From NCBI RefSeq assembly GCF_030269485.1, contig NZ_BSTL01000010.1:62001-126000 (forward strand): DNA of 64,000 bases. Reading direction: 5' to 3'. The stretch's first letter is position 1. Every line of letters starts with the position of its first letter. Below the pieces are notes generated by a model. The model saw nothing but the letters and a program-made list of their open reading frames with translations. It was not told the origin of the DNA and ran no database searches. The position numbers and the translations under genes were made by a program. Origin of the DNA: Actinoplanes sp. NBRC 103695. GTDB lineage: Bacteria > Actinomycetota > Actinomycetes > Mycobacteriales > Micromonosporaceae. Shown here piece by piece: positions 16,744 to 25,984 of the stretch.

Positions 16744-18336
16744 ATGAGCAAGTTCAACACCAGCACCGTCTCGGCCGCCAACGGCCGCGGACCGATCACC
16801 GCGACCGCGAACGGGCGTACCCACGAGGGCGGCGCCGGTTACGCGCACGACGCCAAGGGTGAGCTCTTCCTGCTCGCCGTGGCGAACTTCGTCGGCGAGG
16901 ACACCTTCTACGAGAAGGCCGGCGACCGCGACCGCCGGTACGCCGAGCTCGTGCGGCGGGTGGCCGTGGCCGACCCGCAGTGGACGGCACGGTTCCTGCG
17001 CTGGCTGCGGACGAAGGCGAACATGCGCTCGGCGTCGCTGGCCGGCGCGCTCGAGGCGGCGAAGGCGATGCTCGACCACGGGATCCCGGGCGGGCGCGCG
17101 ATCGTCGACTCGGTGCTGCAGCGGCCGGACGAGCCGGGCGAGGCGCTCGCGTACTGGATGTCCACCTACGGCCGCGCCGTGCCCAAGCCGGTGAAGCGTG
17201 GCGTGGCGGACGCGGCGGCACGGCTCTACACCGAGCGCGCGCTGCTCAAGTACGACAGCGCGTCGCACGGCTTCCGCTTCGGCGACGTCGTGGACCTCAC
17301 CCACCCGACGCCGGCCGCGGACAAGGCAGCCTGGCAGGGCGAGCTTTTCGCGTACGCGCTGAACCGCCGGCACGGCCGGGGCTGGGAGTCGGGCGGGGCG
17401 CCGGGCGAGACGCTGCGCATGCTGTCCGCGAACGCGGCGCTGCGTGCGGCGTCCGCGTCCGACCCGTCGGTGCTGCTCGACCCGGACGCCCTGGCCGAGG
17501 CCGGCATGACCTGGGAGGACGTGCTCTCGCTGGCGGGCGGCACGGTCGACAAGGGCCGCCTGTGGACCGCGCTCATCCCGACGATGGGTTTCATGGCGTT
17601 GCTTCGCAACCTGCGCAATTTCGACGAGGCCGGGGTCGGCGACGACGTGGCTTCGCGGGTCTGCGCGCGGCTGGCCGACCCGGCCGCGGTGGCCCGGTCG
17701 CGGCAGTTCCCGTTCCGGTTCCTCGCGGCGTACCAGAACGCGCCGTCGCTGCGCTGGGGTCAGGCACTGGACCGGGCGCTGCGGTCCTCGCTGGCGAACC
17801 TGCCGGCGTTGCCCGGCCGGTCGCTGATCCTGGTGGACACGTCCGCGTCGATGTCCAGCGCCGGGTTCTCGCGGCGGTCGACGATCAGCCCGGTCAAGGC
17901 CGCGGCGGTCTTCGGCGTCGCGCTGGCCGCGCGCGGGGCGCGAGTCGACCTGTACGGGTTCGCCGACGGTGTCTTCCCGCACGAGGTACGCCGGGGCGCG
18001 TCGGTGATCCGCGAGGTGGACCGCTTCGTGGGCCGGGTGGGCGAGGTCGGGCACGGCACCCGCATCGCCGACTCGCTGAGCCGGACGTTCGACGGCCACG
18101 ACCGCGTGTTCGTCATCTCCGACATGCAGACCTTCGCCCCGGTGCACGGCGGGCGCAACGTCACCGACGTGGTGCCGCGGACCGTGCCGCTGTACGGCTT
18201 CAACCTCGGCGGGTACGCCCGGACGGCGTTCGACGCCGGCACGCCGAACCGGCTCGAGTTCGGCGGGCTGACCGACGCGACGTTCCGGATGATCCCACTG
18301 CTCGAGGCGGGCCGCAACGCCGACTGGCCGTTCTGA
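16744..18336 (+). CDS. rsr: Ro60/TROVE-domain RNA-binding protein (Rsr)
   Basis: 530 residues. Residues 1-355 form the TROVE alpha-helical ring: GYAHDAKGELFLLAVANFVG, FYEKAGDRDRRYAELVRRV, DPQWTARFLRWLRTKANMR, and later LWTALIPTMGFMALLRNLRN. The C-terminal von Willebrand A domain has an intact MIDAS, VDTSASM with Asp365, Ser367 and Ser369, and GHGTRIADSL. Bacterial Ro60 binds Y RNA on its outer surface and, in Deinococcus, is tethered by Y RNA to PNPase to degrade structured RNA. The start is supported by GGAGGG 9 nt upstream. The Y-RNA gene just upstream strongly supports the assignment. No RNA ligase or PNPase gene is adjacent. Confidence 0.96.
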   Translation: MSKFNTSTVSAANGRGPITATANGRTHEGGAGYAHDAKGELFLLAVANFVGEDTFYEKAGDRDRRYAELVRRVAVADPQWTARFLRWLRTKANMRSASLAGALEAAKAMLDHGIPGGRAIVDSVLQRPDEPGEALAYWMSTYGRAVPKPVKRGVADAAARLYTERALLKYDSASHGFRFGDVVDLTHPTPAADKAAWQGELFAYALNRRHGRGWESGGAPGETLRMLSANAALRAASASDPSVLLDPDALAEAGMTWEDVLSLAGGTVDKGRLWTALIPTMGFMALLRNLRNFDEAGVGDDVASRVCARLADPAAVARSRQFPFRFLAAYQNAPSLRWGQALDRALRSSLANLPALPGRSLILVDTSASMSSAGFSRRSTISPVKAAAVFGVALAARGARVDLYGFADGVFPHEVRRGASVIREVDRFVGRVGEVGHGTRIADSLSRTFDGHDRVFVISDMQTFAPVHGGRNVTDVVPRTVPLYGFNLGGYARTAFDAGTPNRLEFGGLTDATFRMIPLLEAGRNADWPF

Positions 18337-18341
18337 CAGGG

Positions 18342-18376
18342 CCAGTTACTTGAAAGCAGGACCAGTTACTTGAAAG
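18342..18376 (+). promoter_or_regulatory. Two 15-bp direct repeats upstream of the NAD(P)-binding gene
   Basis: CCAGTTACTTGAAAG occurs at 18342-18356 and 18362-18376. Each includes ACTTGAAAG, and the second extends to the palindrome ACTT-GA-AAGT. HxlR-type redox regulators bind related sites in front of such reductase genes (family knowledge); no regulator gene is nearby. Confidence 0.5.
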
Positions 18377-18409
18377 TGCGTACTTCTCCACAGAGACCTG
18401 CTCTCTTAC

Positions 18410-18445
18410 GGTAACCAAGGACCCGAACGCGGGTCCTTGGTTACC
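18410..18445 (+). terminator. Perfect 15-bp hairpin before the NAD(P)-binding gene
   Basis: GGTAACCAAGGACCC (18410-18424) pairs with GGGTCCTTGGTTACC (18431-18445) around a 6-nt loop. It lies in the leader of the next gene, directly before its TGGAGAGAAGG ribosome site, so it may end the Ro60 transcript or act as an attenuator. Confidence 0.6.
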
Positions 18446-18462
18446 TGGAGAGAAGGGCACCC

Positions 18463-19113
18463 ATGTCCCGCATCACCGTCATCGGCGGCACCGGATACGC
18501 CGGCTCGGCCATCGTCGCGGAGGCCGCCTCCCGCGGTCACGACGTCACCTCGCTCAGCCGTTCGCTTCCCACCGAACCAGTCGCGGGCGTGAACTACGTC
18601 CAGGGCGACGCCACCGACGAGGCGGCGCTGTCATCGGTCGTCTCCGGTGCGGACGTCGTGGTGGGCGCGCTCGCGCCGCGTGGTCCGCTCGACGCCGGCA
18701 CGTTCCGCGAGGTGTACCGCACGACGGCGCGCCTCGCCGACGCCGCGGGGGCCCGGCTGTTCCTCGTCGGCGGCTTCTCCTCGCTGCGTCCGGCGCCCGG
18801 GGCGCCGCGCTTCGTGGAGGACCTCACCCACGCCCCGGCCGAGTTCCACGACGAGATCCGCGCCGGGGCCGCGCTCGTCATCGAGGACCTGCCGGCCACT
18901 CCGGCGACGCTCGACTGGGTGTTCGTGAGCCCGGCGGCGAACTTCGGCTCGTACGTGCCCGGCGAGCGGCTGGGCAAGTACCGGGTCGGCGAGGACATCG
19001 CCGTCCAGCCCGAAGGCGGCGGCGCGATCTCCGGCCCGGACTACGCGCTCGGGGTGGTCGACCTCATCGAAGAGGGCAAGTACCACCGGGCTCACGTCAA
19101 CCTGGCGCACTGA
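18463..19113 (+). CDS. NAD(P)-binding Rossmann oxidoreductase (NmrA/YwnB-like)
   Basis: 216 residues. The N-terminal nucleotide-binding motif is ITVIGGTGYAGSAIVAEA (GxxGxxG), followed by SLSRS, the strand-2 basic end that suggests NADPH, and the strand-4 VVVGALAPRG. The size and the 'LFLVGGFSSLRPAPG' segment match short atypical SDR proteins annotated as NAD(P)H-binding. These are often stress-inducible and controlled by HxlR regulators. The C-terminus overlaps the convergent P450 gene by 17 bp. Substrate unknown. Confidence 0.85.
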   Translation: MSRITVIGGTGYAGSAIVAEAASRGHDVTSLSRSLPTEPVAGVNYVQGDATDEAALSSVVSGADVVVGALAPRGPLDAGTFREVYRTTARLADAAGARLFLVGGFSSLRPAPGAPRFVEDLTHAPAEFHDEIRAGAALVIEDLPATPATLDWVFVSPAANFGSYVPGERLGKYRVGEDIAVQPEGGGAISGPDYALGVVDLIEEGKYHRAHVNLAH

Positions 19114-20422
19114 CCCGGCGACGGGGACAGGCGACGGCGGTCGTGCCCGAGGCGGGTGACACGGTCACCTGCCTCAGGCGCGGGCGTTCCGGTCGCGGGT
19201 CCGGTGCGGCCAGGTCGGTGGTCGCGGCGACCCGGGAGATGACGGTACGCATGGTCAGCATCGCCAGCCGGGCCCCGATGCAGTAGCGGGCGCCGTGCCC
19301 GAACGGCAGCCAGGCGCGCATGGCGGCGCCGGCCTCCTCGCCCAGGAAACGCTCCGGGCGGAACGCGGCGGGATCTTCGAACACGGCCGGGTCCTGGTGG
19401 ATGAGGCGGATCATCGGGAGGACCGACCAGCCGGCCGGCACGTCGTACCCCTGAATCTCCATCGGCGCGACCACCCGCCGAGCGCCGGTCAGCGCGACCG
19501 GCCTGACCCGCACCGTCTCCCTCGCCACCGCCTGCAGGAAGACCTCGTCGGACGGGTCGTCGCGGAGCCGGTCCCAGGCCCGCGGCGTGCGCAGCAGCCG
19601 CTCGAACGCCCAGGCCAGGCCGACCGCGGTGGTCTCGTGCCCGGCCTGCAGCAGGGTGACCATCTCGTCGCGCACCTCCCGATCGGAGAGCGCCTGGCCA
19701 TCGGCCGTGAGCAGCATCGACAGCACGTCACCGGTGCCCGGGCCGGGATCGGCGCGGCGGTCGCGGATCTCGGCGTACAGCAGAGTGTCGAGCTCTCGGC
19801 GCATCCTGATGAAGCCGGTCGCGGTGAGCAGCCGGTCGCGCACCGGCGGCGGCATCACCAGCGCGGCCAGTGGCACCCGCTCGAGCAACCGGGGCGCCAG
19901 AGCGCGGAGCCGATCGTGACGGCCGGCCGGCCGATCATGGTGACCGGTCGGCCGCGACCCCCAGACCAGGCGGAGGATCACTTCGAGCGCGATCCGCCGC
20001 ATCGCCGCGTGCACCGGGAACGGCCGGCCCACCGGCCAGCCCGCGATCTCCCGGTCGGCGATCTCGGCGATGGTGTCCCGCCACCCGTCGATCGAGCGGC
20101 CCCGCAACGCCGGCGCGAGCATCCGATGGTGCCGCTGCCACTCCGGACCGTCCATGGTGAACAGCGAATGCTCGCCGACCATCGGCTCGAACAGGCGCCG
20201 CCGCGGGCATCCGACCAGGGTCGCGCCGTGCGGGTCGGCGAAGACCTGCCGCGCCGCTTCCAGGTCGCCGACGACGACCTGCGGCGGCTCGGTGATCAGG
20301 CGGCGGGTGAAGATCGGACCGTACGCCCGGCGTAATCCGTGCACCGAGCCGAGCGGGTCGCGGCCGGCGTGCACGCTCTGCACCAGGGCCGGAAGCCGGG
20401 AGCCCGGCGGCAGCATCGACAT
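19097..20422 (-). CDS. Cytochrome P450
   Basis: 441 residues. Canonical motifs: I-helix LLQAGHETTAVGLAWAF (oxygen-binding A-G-x-E-T-T), K-helix ETVR in AVARETVRVRPV, PERF-type FRPERFLGEE, and the heme loop LPFGHGARYCIGARLAM with proximal Cys381. The N-terminus has no membrane anchor, so it is a soluble class I enzyme needing ferredoxin and reductase, neither of which is encoded nearby. The ribosome site is GAGGGGAA. It resembles CYP110/fatty-acid-type P450s by its 'GPEWQRHHRMLAPALRG' C-helix, but the substrate cannot be assigned. Confidence 0.95.
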   Translation of the reverse strand: MSMLPPGSRLPALVQSVHAGRDPLGSVHGLRRAYGPIFTRRLITEPPQVVVGDLEAARQVFADPHGATLVGCPRRRLFEPMVGEHSLFTMDGPEWQRHHRMLAPALRGRSIDGWRDTIAEIADREIAGWPVGRPFPVHAAMRRIALEVILRLVWGSRPTGHHDRPAGRHDRLRALAPRLLERVPLAALVMPPPVRDRLLTATGFIRMRRELDTLLYAEIRDRRADPGPGTGDVLSMLLTADGQALSDREVRDEMVTLLQAGHETTAVGLAWAFERLLRTPRAWDRLRDDPSDEVFLQAVARETVRVRPVALTGARRVVAPMEIQGYDVPAGWSVLPMIRLIHQDPAVFEDPAAFRPERFLGEEAGAAMRAWLPFGHGARYCIGARLAMLTMRTVISRVAATTDLAAPDPRPERPRLRQVTVSPASGTTAVACPRRRVSAPG

Positions 20423-20542
20423 GCGTTCCCCTCGCCGTGACGTATGGTCAACTCAGAATCTACCCTCGGTCACGGTGTAAGAATTCCGGCCGACCGCGCA
20501 TTACCTGGTGACGGACGACCTCGCCGAGGAGGCCCAGACCCA

Positions 20543-20767
20543 GTGACCGAGACCGACCCCATCCAGCGGTTCACCGCGCTCTACGCCCGACACCACAACC
20601 AGGTCTTCGCGTACGCCGTGACACGCGCCGGCCGGGACCTGGCCGACGAGGTGGTCGCCGAGACCTTCCTGGTCGCGTGGCGCCGCTTCGCCGTCCTGCC
20701 CCGCGGCGCCCCGCTCCCGTGGCTGCTCGGTACCGCCCGCAACGTGATCCGGGAGACCCTCCGATGA
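20543..20767 (+). CDS. Truncated ECF sigma factor, region 2 only
   Basis: 74 residues from the GTG at 20543. It matches the first half of an ECF sigma factor: FTALYARHHNQVFAYAVTRA, DLADEVVAETFLVAWRRFAV and LPWLLGTARNVIRETLR, then TGA. Region 4, which binds the -35 element, is missing. The stop overlaps the ATG of the next gene (ATGA), so the coupling to the membrane partner has been kept. It may be a recent internal deletion or a region-2-only protein. In related loci the sigma factor is full length (about 170-180 residues). Confidence 0.7.
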   Translation: MTETDPIQRFTALYARHHNQVFAYAVTRAGRDLADEVVAETFLVAWRRFAVLPRGAPLPWLLGTARNVIRETLR

Positions 20768-21897
20768 GCCGTGACGTTCTCGACCAGCTCGCCGCCGCCC
20801 GCCCGGCCCGCCTCGACCCTCCGCCCGCCGACGTCGAGGGAGCCGTCGCCGCGATCGTCCACGCCGCGCCGCATTCCTTCCACGCGGCGGCGCCTCCCGT
20901 CCGCTCACGGCGGCGCGTCGCCGTCCTCGCCTCGGCCGGTCTCACCGCGGCGGCGGCCATCACCGGGGTCGCCGTCGTCGTGACCAGCGGGACCGTTCCC
21001 ACTCCCGGGACCTCCGCGGGGCCATCCGCCGCCCCGCGCGTGCTGACCGCCGGCCAGATCCTCCTCGCCGCCGCCGAACGCAGCGGCGCGACCACCTTCG
21101 GGCCGGGGCGCTATCTGGTGCAGCGCAACGAAAGTGGCGTGCTGCTCCAGATCGACGGCGGCACCGACACCTACGCGATGCTGGAGAAGACCAGCTACGC
21201 CACCTGGCTCTCCCGCTCCGGCAAGGACCCCAACTGGGCGTCGTCGCAGCGCCTGGGTCTGACCCCGGCGACCCCGGCGGACGCGGCCGCCCACCAGCGG
21301 CACGGCTCGCCCCGGCAGGTCATGGTGATCAAGCCGGTGCCCGGCAAGAAGGGCCCGACCAGCCCGGTGGGTACCGGCCCGGGGGAGCCGTTCGAGGAGC
21401 GGTTCGGCGGATCCGAGGTCTACGCCATCGGCGCCGACAACGTGACCGTCGCCGACCTGGAGAAACTCCCCACCGATCCGGCGAAGTTGCGCGCCGAGCT
21501 GCTGCGCCACTTCCGCGGTGGCGGCGGCGACCTGCCCACCGACCGCGACGAGTGGCTGCTGGTCGTCGGCAGCAGCGTCGTGACCGGGTTCCCGGTCAGT
21601 GGTCAGGTGCGCGCCGCGGCGTACCGGATGATCGCCTCCCTGCCCGGCGTGCGCGCCCTGGGCACCGTGCGCGACCAGCGCGGTCGCGCGGGGGAGGCGG
21701 TGGCCTTCACCCGCTCGTTCGGTGCGAACGGCGCCATCGAGGAACGCCTGATCATCGACCCGGCGAACGGTCAGGGGCTGGCCCGTGAGTCGCGGGTGGT
21801 CAAGCCCGGCGGGAGCACGGCGTGGCTCGAGGCCGGGGTGCTCTACAGCTACGAGCTCACCCTCGCCGTGGAGACCGCGGACACCCTGCCCGGCTGA
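20764..21897 (+). CDS. CU044_5270-type single-pass membrane protein
   Basis: 377 residues. The cytosolic N-terminus (DVLDQLAAARPARLDPPPAD) precedes one helix (VAVLASAGLTAAAAITGVAVVV) and a large external domain with LTAGQILLAAAERSG, RYLVQRNESG and a C-terminal GQVRAAAYRMIASLPGVRAL to AVAFTRSFG segment, the pattern of the actinobacterial family that accompanies ECF sigma genes. It overlaps the truncated sigma gene by 4 nt. Presumed anti-sigma or sigma-linked sensor. It converges on dhaM with a 49-bp overlap. Confidence 0.75.
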   Translation: MSRDVLDQLAAARPARLDPPPADVEGAVAAIVHAAPHSFHAAAPPVRSRRRVAVLASAGLTAAAAITGVAVVVTSGTVPTPGTSAGPSAAPRVLTAGQILLAAAERSGATTFGPGRYLVQRNESGVLLQIDGGTDTYAMLEKTSYATWLSRSGKDPNWASSQRLGLTPATPADAAAHQRHGSPRQVMVIKPVPGKKGPTSPVGTGPGEPFEERFGGSEVYAIGADNVTVADLEKLPTDPAKLRAELLRHFRGGGGDLPTDRDEWLLVVGSSVVTGFPVSGQVRAAAYRMIASLPGVRALGTVRDQRGRAGEAVAFTRSFGANGAIEERLIIDPANGQGLARESRVVKPGGSTAWLEAGVLYSYELTLAVETADTLPG

Positions 21898-24299
21898 CGA
21901 AGGGCGGCTCGGACGGCTGCGGCGTCCGGCAGGTCCAGCAGGTGGCGAGCGAGGCCGTCCGGGGACGCCCCACGGACGGCCTCCTTGACCGCGGGCACCG
22001 CCGGTGGTGCCACGCTCAGCGACCGCACCCCCAGCCCGACCAGCACCGGCACCGCCATCTCGTCGGCGGCCAGCTCCCCGCAGACCGCCACCGTCGCCCG
22101 AGAACCCACCCCGCGGCAGGTGGCGTCGATCAGGCGGAGCACGCCCGGGTCGAGGGCGTCGGACAACGCCGCCACGGCCGGGTTGCCGCGTTCGGCGGCC
22201 AAGGCGTACTGGGTCAGGTCGTTGGTGCCGATGCTGGCGAAGTCGATGTGCGGGGCGAACGTGGCCGCCTTCAACGCCGCCGCCGGGACCTCGACCATGA
22301 TGCCGACCTGCAAGCCGGGCGGCCGGCCGGGGCCGGTGCGGGCGATCGCCTCGTCCAGGGCGCGGCGGGCGGCGTGCAACTCGGCGAGGGTGCTGACCAT
22401 CGGGAACATCACGCTGACCGGGGTCTCCCGGGCCACCGTCGCGATGGCGGTCAGCTGGTCGGCCAGCAGAGCGGGGTGGGCCAGGGAGTGCCGCAGGCCG
22501 CGTACGCCGAGGAACGGGTTGTCCTCGTGCGGGGACGGGAGGTAGGGCAGCGGCTTGTCCCCGCCGACGTCGAGGGTGCGCAGGGTGATCCGGCGGCCGC
22601 CCAGCGCCGCGGCGACCGCCCGGTAGGCCGCCACCTGCTCGTCGACGCCGGGCGCCTCGTCGCGGCCGAGGAAGAGGAACTCGGTGCGCACCAGGCCGGC
22701 GTGGTCGGCGCCGTTCGCCGCGGCGGCCAGGGCGTCGTCGGCCGAGCCCACGTTGGCGCCGACCCCGATCGTGACGCCGCCGGGTGTGACGGCCGGTCCG
22801 GTCGCGGCCGACAGCGCGCGTTCCCGGCGCCCGGCCTGCTCGGTGGCCCGGCCGGCAAAGGCGGCCAGGGTCGCGGGGGAGGGCGAGACAACCGTTTCTC
22901 CGGTACGCCCGTCCAGCGCGATCGTGGTGCCGGTGGCCACCTCGAGCACCGCCGCGCCCGCGCCGACCACCGCCGGGATGCCGCGGGCCCGTGCCAGGAT
23001 CGCGCCGTGTGCGGTGGGGCTGCCCGCCGCCAGCACGATCCCGGCGACCGTTGCCGGATCCAGGCCGGCCGCCTCCGCGGGGGTGAGGTCGTGAGCGATC
23101 AGCACACCCGTACCCGACGACGGGGTTGCCGTGACGCCCAGCAGTGACCGCAGCACCTGGCCGGACACGGCACGGACGTCGGCGGCCCGGGCCTGCAGGT
23201 AGGGGTCGCCGAGCGCGGCGAACTCCGCCGCGACCCGGCTCGAGGCGGCTTCCCAGGCTTGCGGTGCGGGGGTGCCTTCGGCGATGCGGGTACGCGCGTC
23301 GTCCAGCAGATCGTCGTCGTCCAGCAGCAGCAGATGCGCGTCGAAGATCCCCGCCTCGCCGCCGCCGGTGCTCGTCCGTAGCCGCCGCACCTCGGCGCGC
23401 ACGTCGTCCAGCGCCTGATCCAGCCGCCGCCGCTCGGCATCCGGCCCCTGCGACGGCACGTCCGGAATGTCCGGTATGGAGTCCCGCAGATGCCAGGCGG
23501 GCCCGATCCCGATCCCGGGCGACGCCGGCTGCGCCCCTGCCTCTCGCGCACCCGTTTCCTGGGCGGCGGCCGGTGGTGCCGTCTCGTCGAAGGCGCGCGC
23601 TGCCAAGGTGATCATCCGGTCCACCGCCTGGCGGGCGTGCGCGCCGGAAGCTCGTACCTCAATCTCATGACCTTGAAGTGCGCCCAGAGTGGCCACCTTG
23701 GTGAGGCTGGACGCCGGCACCCAGGCCGACCCGGTGGTGCGGTTACGGATCTCCATCGCGGCCTCGGCGTCGCGGGCCTCGGAGACCAACCGAGCGGCGG
23801 GGCGCGCGTGGAGACCATGGGGGTTGGTCACGGTGAAAGACGCCGTGACGTCCGCCGCCGAAGTTTCCGTGACCGCAACAGGGGCGGCGACGCCGAGGTG
23901 CGACTCCTTGCCGGCCAGGCCGGCCACCGCCTCCGCCGCCACCTCGTCGCGGCCCGCGCCGGACGCCGCCGCCACGACCGCCGCGACCAGGCCCTCCACC
24001 AGCGGCGCCGGGCAGAGCAGCACCCGGTCGCGCTGGTCCGGGTCCTCCAGCAGGTCCAGCGCCAGCTCGGCGGAGAGCACCGCGCTGCCCAGGTCCATCA
24101 GGACCACGACCCCGTCCCCGCGATCCGCCGCCGCGATGGCCGAGGCGATGGCCACCGCGTCGGTGCCGAACGTCTCGGCGTCCAGCCCGGCGGCCACCTC
24201 CAGCGCGAGGTCCTTGCCGTGCACCATCTCCGCGGCCAGGGCCACCGCGGCGTCGGCGAGCGCGCGGCTGTGGCTGACCACGACCAGCCCGGTCGTCAC
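21849..24299 (-). CDS. dhaM: DhaM: PTS phosphoryl donor for dihydroxyacetone kinase, EIIA-HPr-EI fusion
   Basis: 816 residues. Domains: EIIA-Dha (1-135) with active His10 in VVSHSRAL; HPr (about 152-240) with active His164 in NPHGLHARPA; a complete enzyme I (about 258-816) with active His431 in GSPTAHGAILARARG, the PEP-binding region (MFPMVSTLAELHAA) and the C-terminal SIGTNDLTQYALAAERG. It passes phosphate from PEP to DhaL-bound ADP. E. coli DhaM carries only part of EI; here the full EI suggests a self-sufficient PEP-driven donor. GTG start overlapping the dhaL stop (GTGA). Confidence 0.93.
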   Translation of the reverse strand: MTTGLVVVSHSRALADAAVALAAEMVHGKDLALEVAAGLDAETFGTDAVAIASAIAAADRGDGVVVLMDLGSAVLSAELALDLLEDPDQRDRVLLCPAPLVEGLVAAVVAAASGAGRDEVAAEAVAGLAGKESHLGVAAPVAVTETSAADVTASFTVTNPHGLHARPAARLVSEARDAEAAMEIRNRTTGSAWVPASSLTKVATLGALQGHEIEVRASGAHARQAVDRMITLAARAFDETAPPAAAQETGAREAGAQPASPGIGIGPAWHLRDSIPDIPDVPSQGPDAERRRLDQALDDVRAEVRRLRTSTGGGEAGIFDAHLLLLDDDDLLDDARTRIAEGTPAPQAWEAASSRVAAEFAALGDPYLQARAADVRAVSGQVLRSLLGVTATPSSGTGVLIAHDLTPAEAAGLDPATVAGIVLAAGSPTAHGAILARARGIPAVVGAGAAVLEVATGTTIALDGRTGETVVSPSPATLAAFAGRATEQAGRRERALSAATGPAVTPGGVTIGVGANVGSADDALAAAANGADHAGLVRTEFLFLGRDEAPGVDEQVAAYRAVAAALGGRRITLRTLDVGGDKPLPYLPSPHEDNPFLGVRGLRHSLAHPALLADQLTAIATVARETPVSVMFPMVSTLAELHAARRALDEAIARTGPGRPPGLQVGIMVEVPAAALKAATFAPHIDFASIGTNDLTQYALAAERGNPAVAALSDALDPGVLRLIDATCRGVGSRATVAVCGELAADEMAVPVLVGLGVRSLSVAPPAVPAVKEAVRGASPDGLARHLLDLPDAAAVRAALRQPGRVSAVSTARVSS

Positions 24300-24922
24300 C
24301 CGCTCAGGGTGGCCGCGGCGGCCGCGATGAGGAACGTCACCGAGGTCGCGCCCGGGTCCTGGTGGCCGGCGCTGCGTTCGCCGAGATAACTGGCCCGGCC
24401 CTTGCGGGCGACCATCGGCGTGGTCGCCTCCCGGCCCTGCTCGGCGGCGCGCAGGGCGGCGTCGATCGCCTCGTCGAACGGCTGACCGTCGGCGAGCGCC
24501 GCGTCCAGCGCGTCCACGGCGGGCGCCAGCGCGTCGTACATCGTCTTGTCGCCGGCCACCGCCTTGCCGCGCGCCACCACCCCGTCGAGTGCGGCCCGCA
24601 GAGCCTTCGCGAAGCCCGGCCCGTCCAGCGTGTCGTCGTCGCCGGCCGCCGTGGCCATCCGCAAGAACGCCGTGCCGTAGAGCGGCCCGCTCGCCCCGCC
24701 GACCGTGCTGACCAGCGTCATGCCGGTCCGCTTCAGCACCGCGGCCGGGGTGGGCGGGCTCTCCTTCTCCAGGGTCGCCAGCACCGCGGTCATGCCGCGG
24801 TCCAGGTTCGAGCCGTGGTCCGCGTCGCCGATCGCCGAGTCCAGCTCGGTGAGCAGGTCGCGATGGGACGAGACGAGCCGGGCGAACTCGGTCAGCCAGG
24901 CGGTCAGAACGGCGGCGTTCAC
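24296..24922 (-). CDS. dhaL: DhaL: ADP-binding subunit of dihydroxyacetone kinase
   Basis: 208 residues from the GTG at 24922. The signature LDSAIGDADHGSNLDRGM carries the Asp residues that bind Mg-ADP, followed by VGGASGPLYGTAF and a C-terminal LGERSAGHQDPGATSV. DhaL keeps ADP bound as a coenzyme, which DhaM rephosphorylates and which then phosphorylates DhaK-bound dihydroxyacetone. It starts 2 bp after the DhaK stop and overlaps DhaM by 4 nt, so the three form one operon. Confidence 0.95.
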   Translation of the reverse strand: MNAAVLTAWLTEFARLVSSHRDLLTELDSAIGDADHGSNLDRGMTAVLATLEKESPPTPAAVLKRTGMTLVSTVGGASGPLYGTAFLRMATAAGDDDTLDGPGFAKALRAALDGVVARGKAVAGDKTMYDALAPAVDALDAALADGQPFDEAIDAALRAAEQGREATTPMVARKGRASYLGERSAGHQDPGATSVTFLIAAAAATLSG

Positions 24923-24924
24923 GC

Positions 24925-25926
<1,002 letters not shown>

Positions 25927-25942
25927 CGGGGCACCTCGCTTC

Positions 25943-25958
25943 GTTACGGGCACGTAAC
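25943..25958. promoter_or_regulatory. Palindrome upstream of dhaK
   Basis: GTTACG-GGCA-CGTAAC is a perfect inverted repeat in the 58-bp gap between dhaK and the sigma-recombinase gene; a candidate operator for the dha operon. Confidence 0.5.
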
Positions 25959-25984
25959 CGACACGCTACGCCGAAGATCGGTGA

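Noticed and set aside
19097..20422. Part of a natural-product gene cluster around the P450
   Set aside because: No synthase, precursor or tailoring genes lie next to it; neighbours are unrelated.
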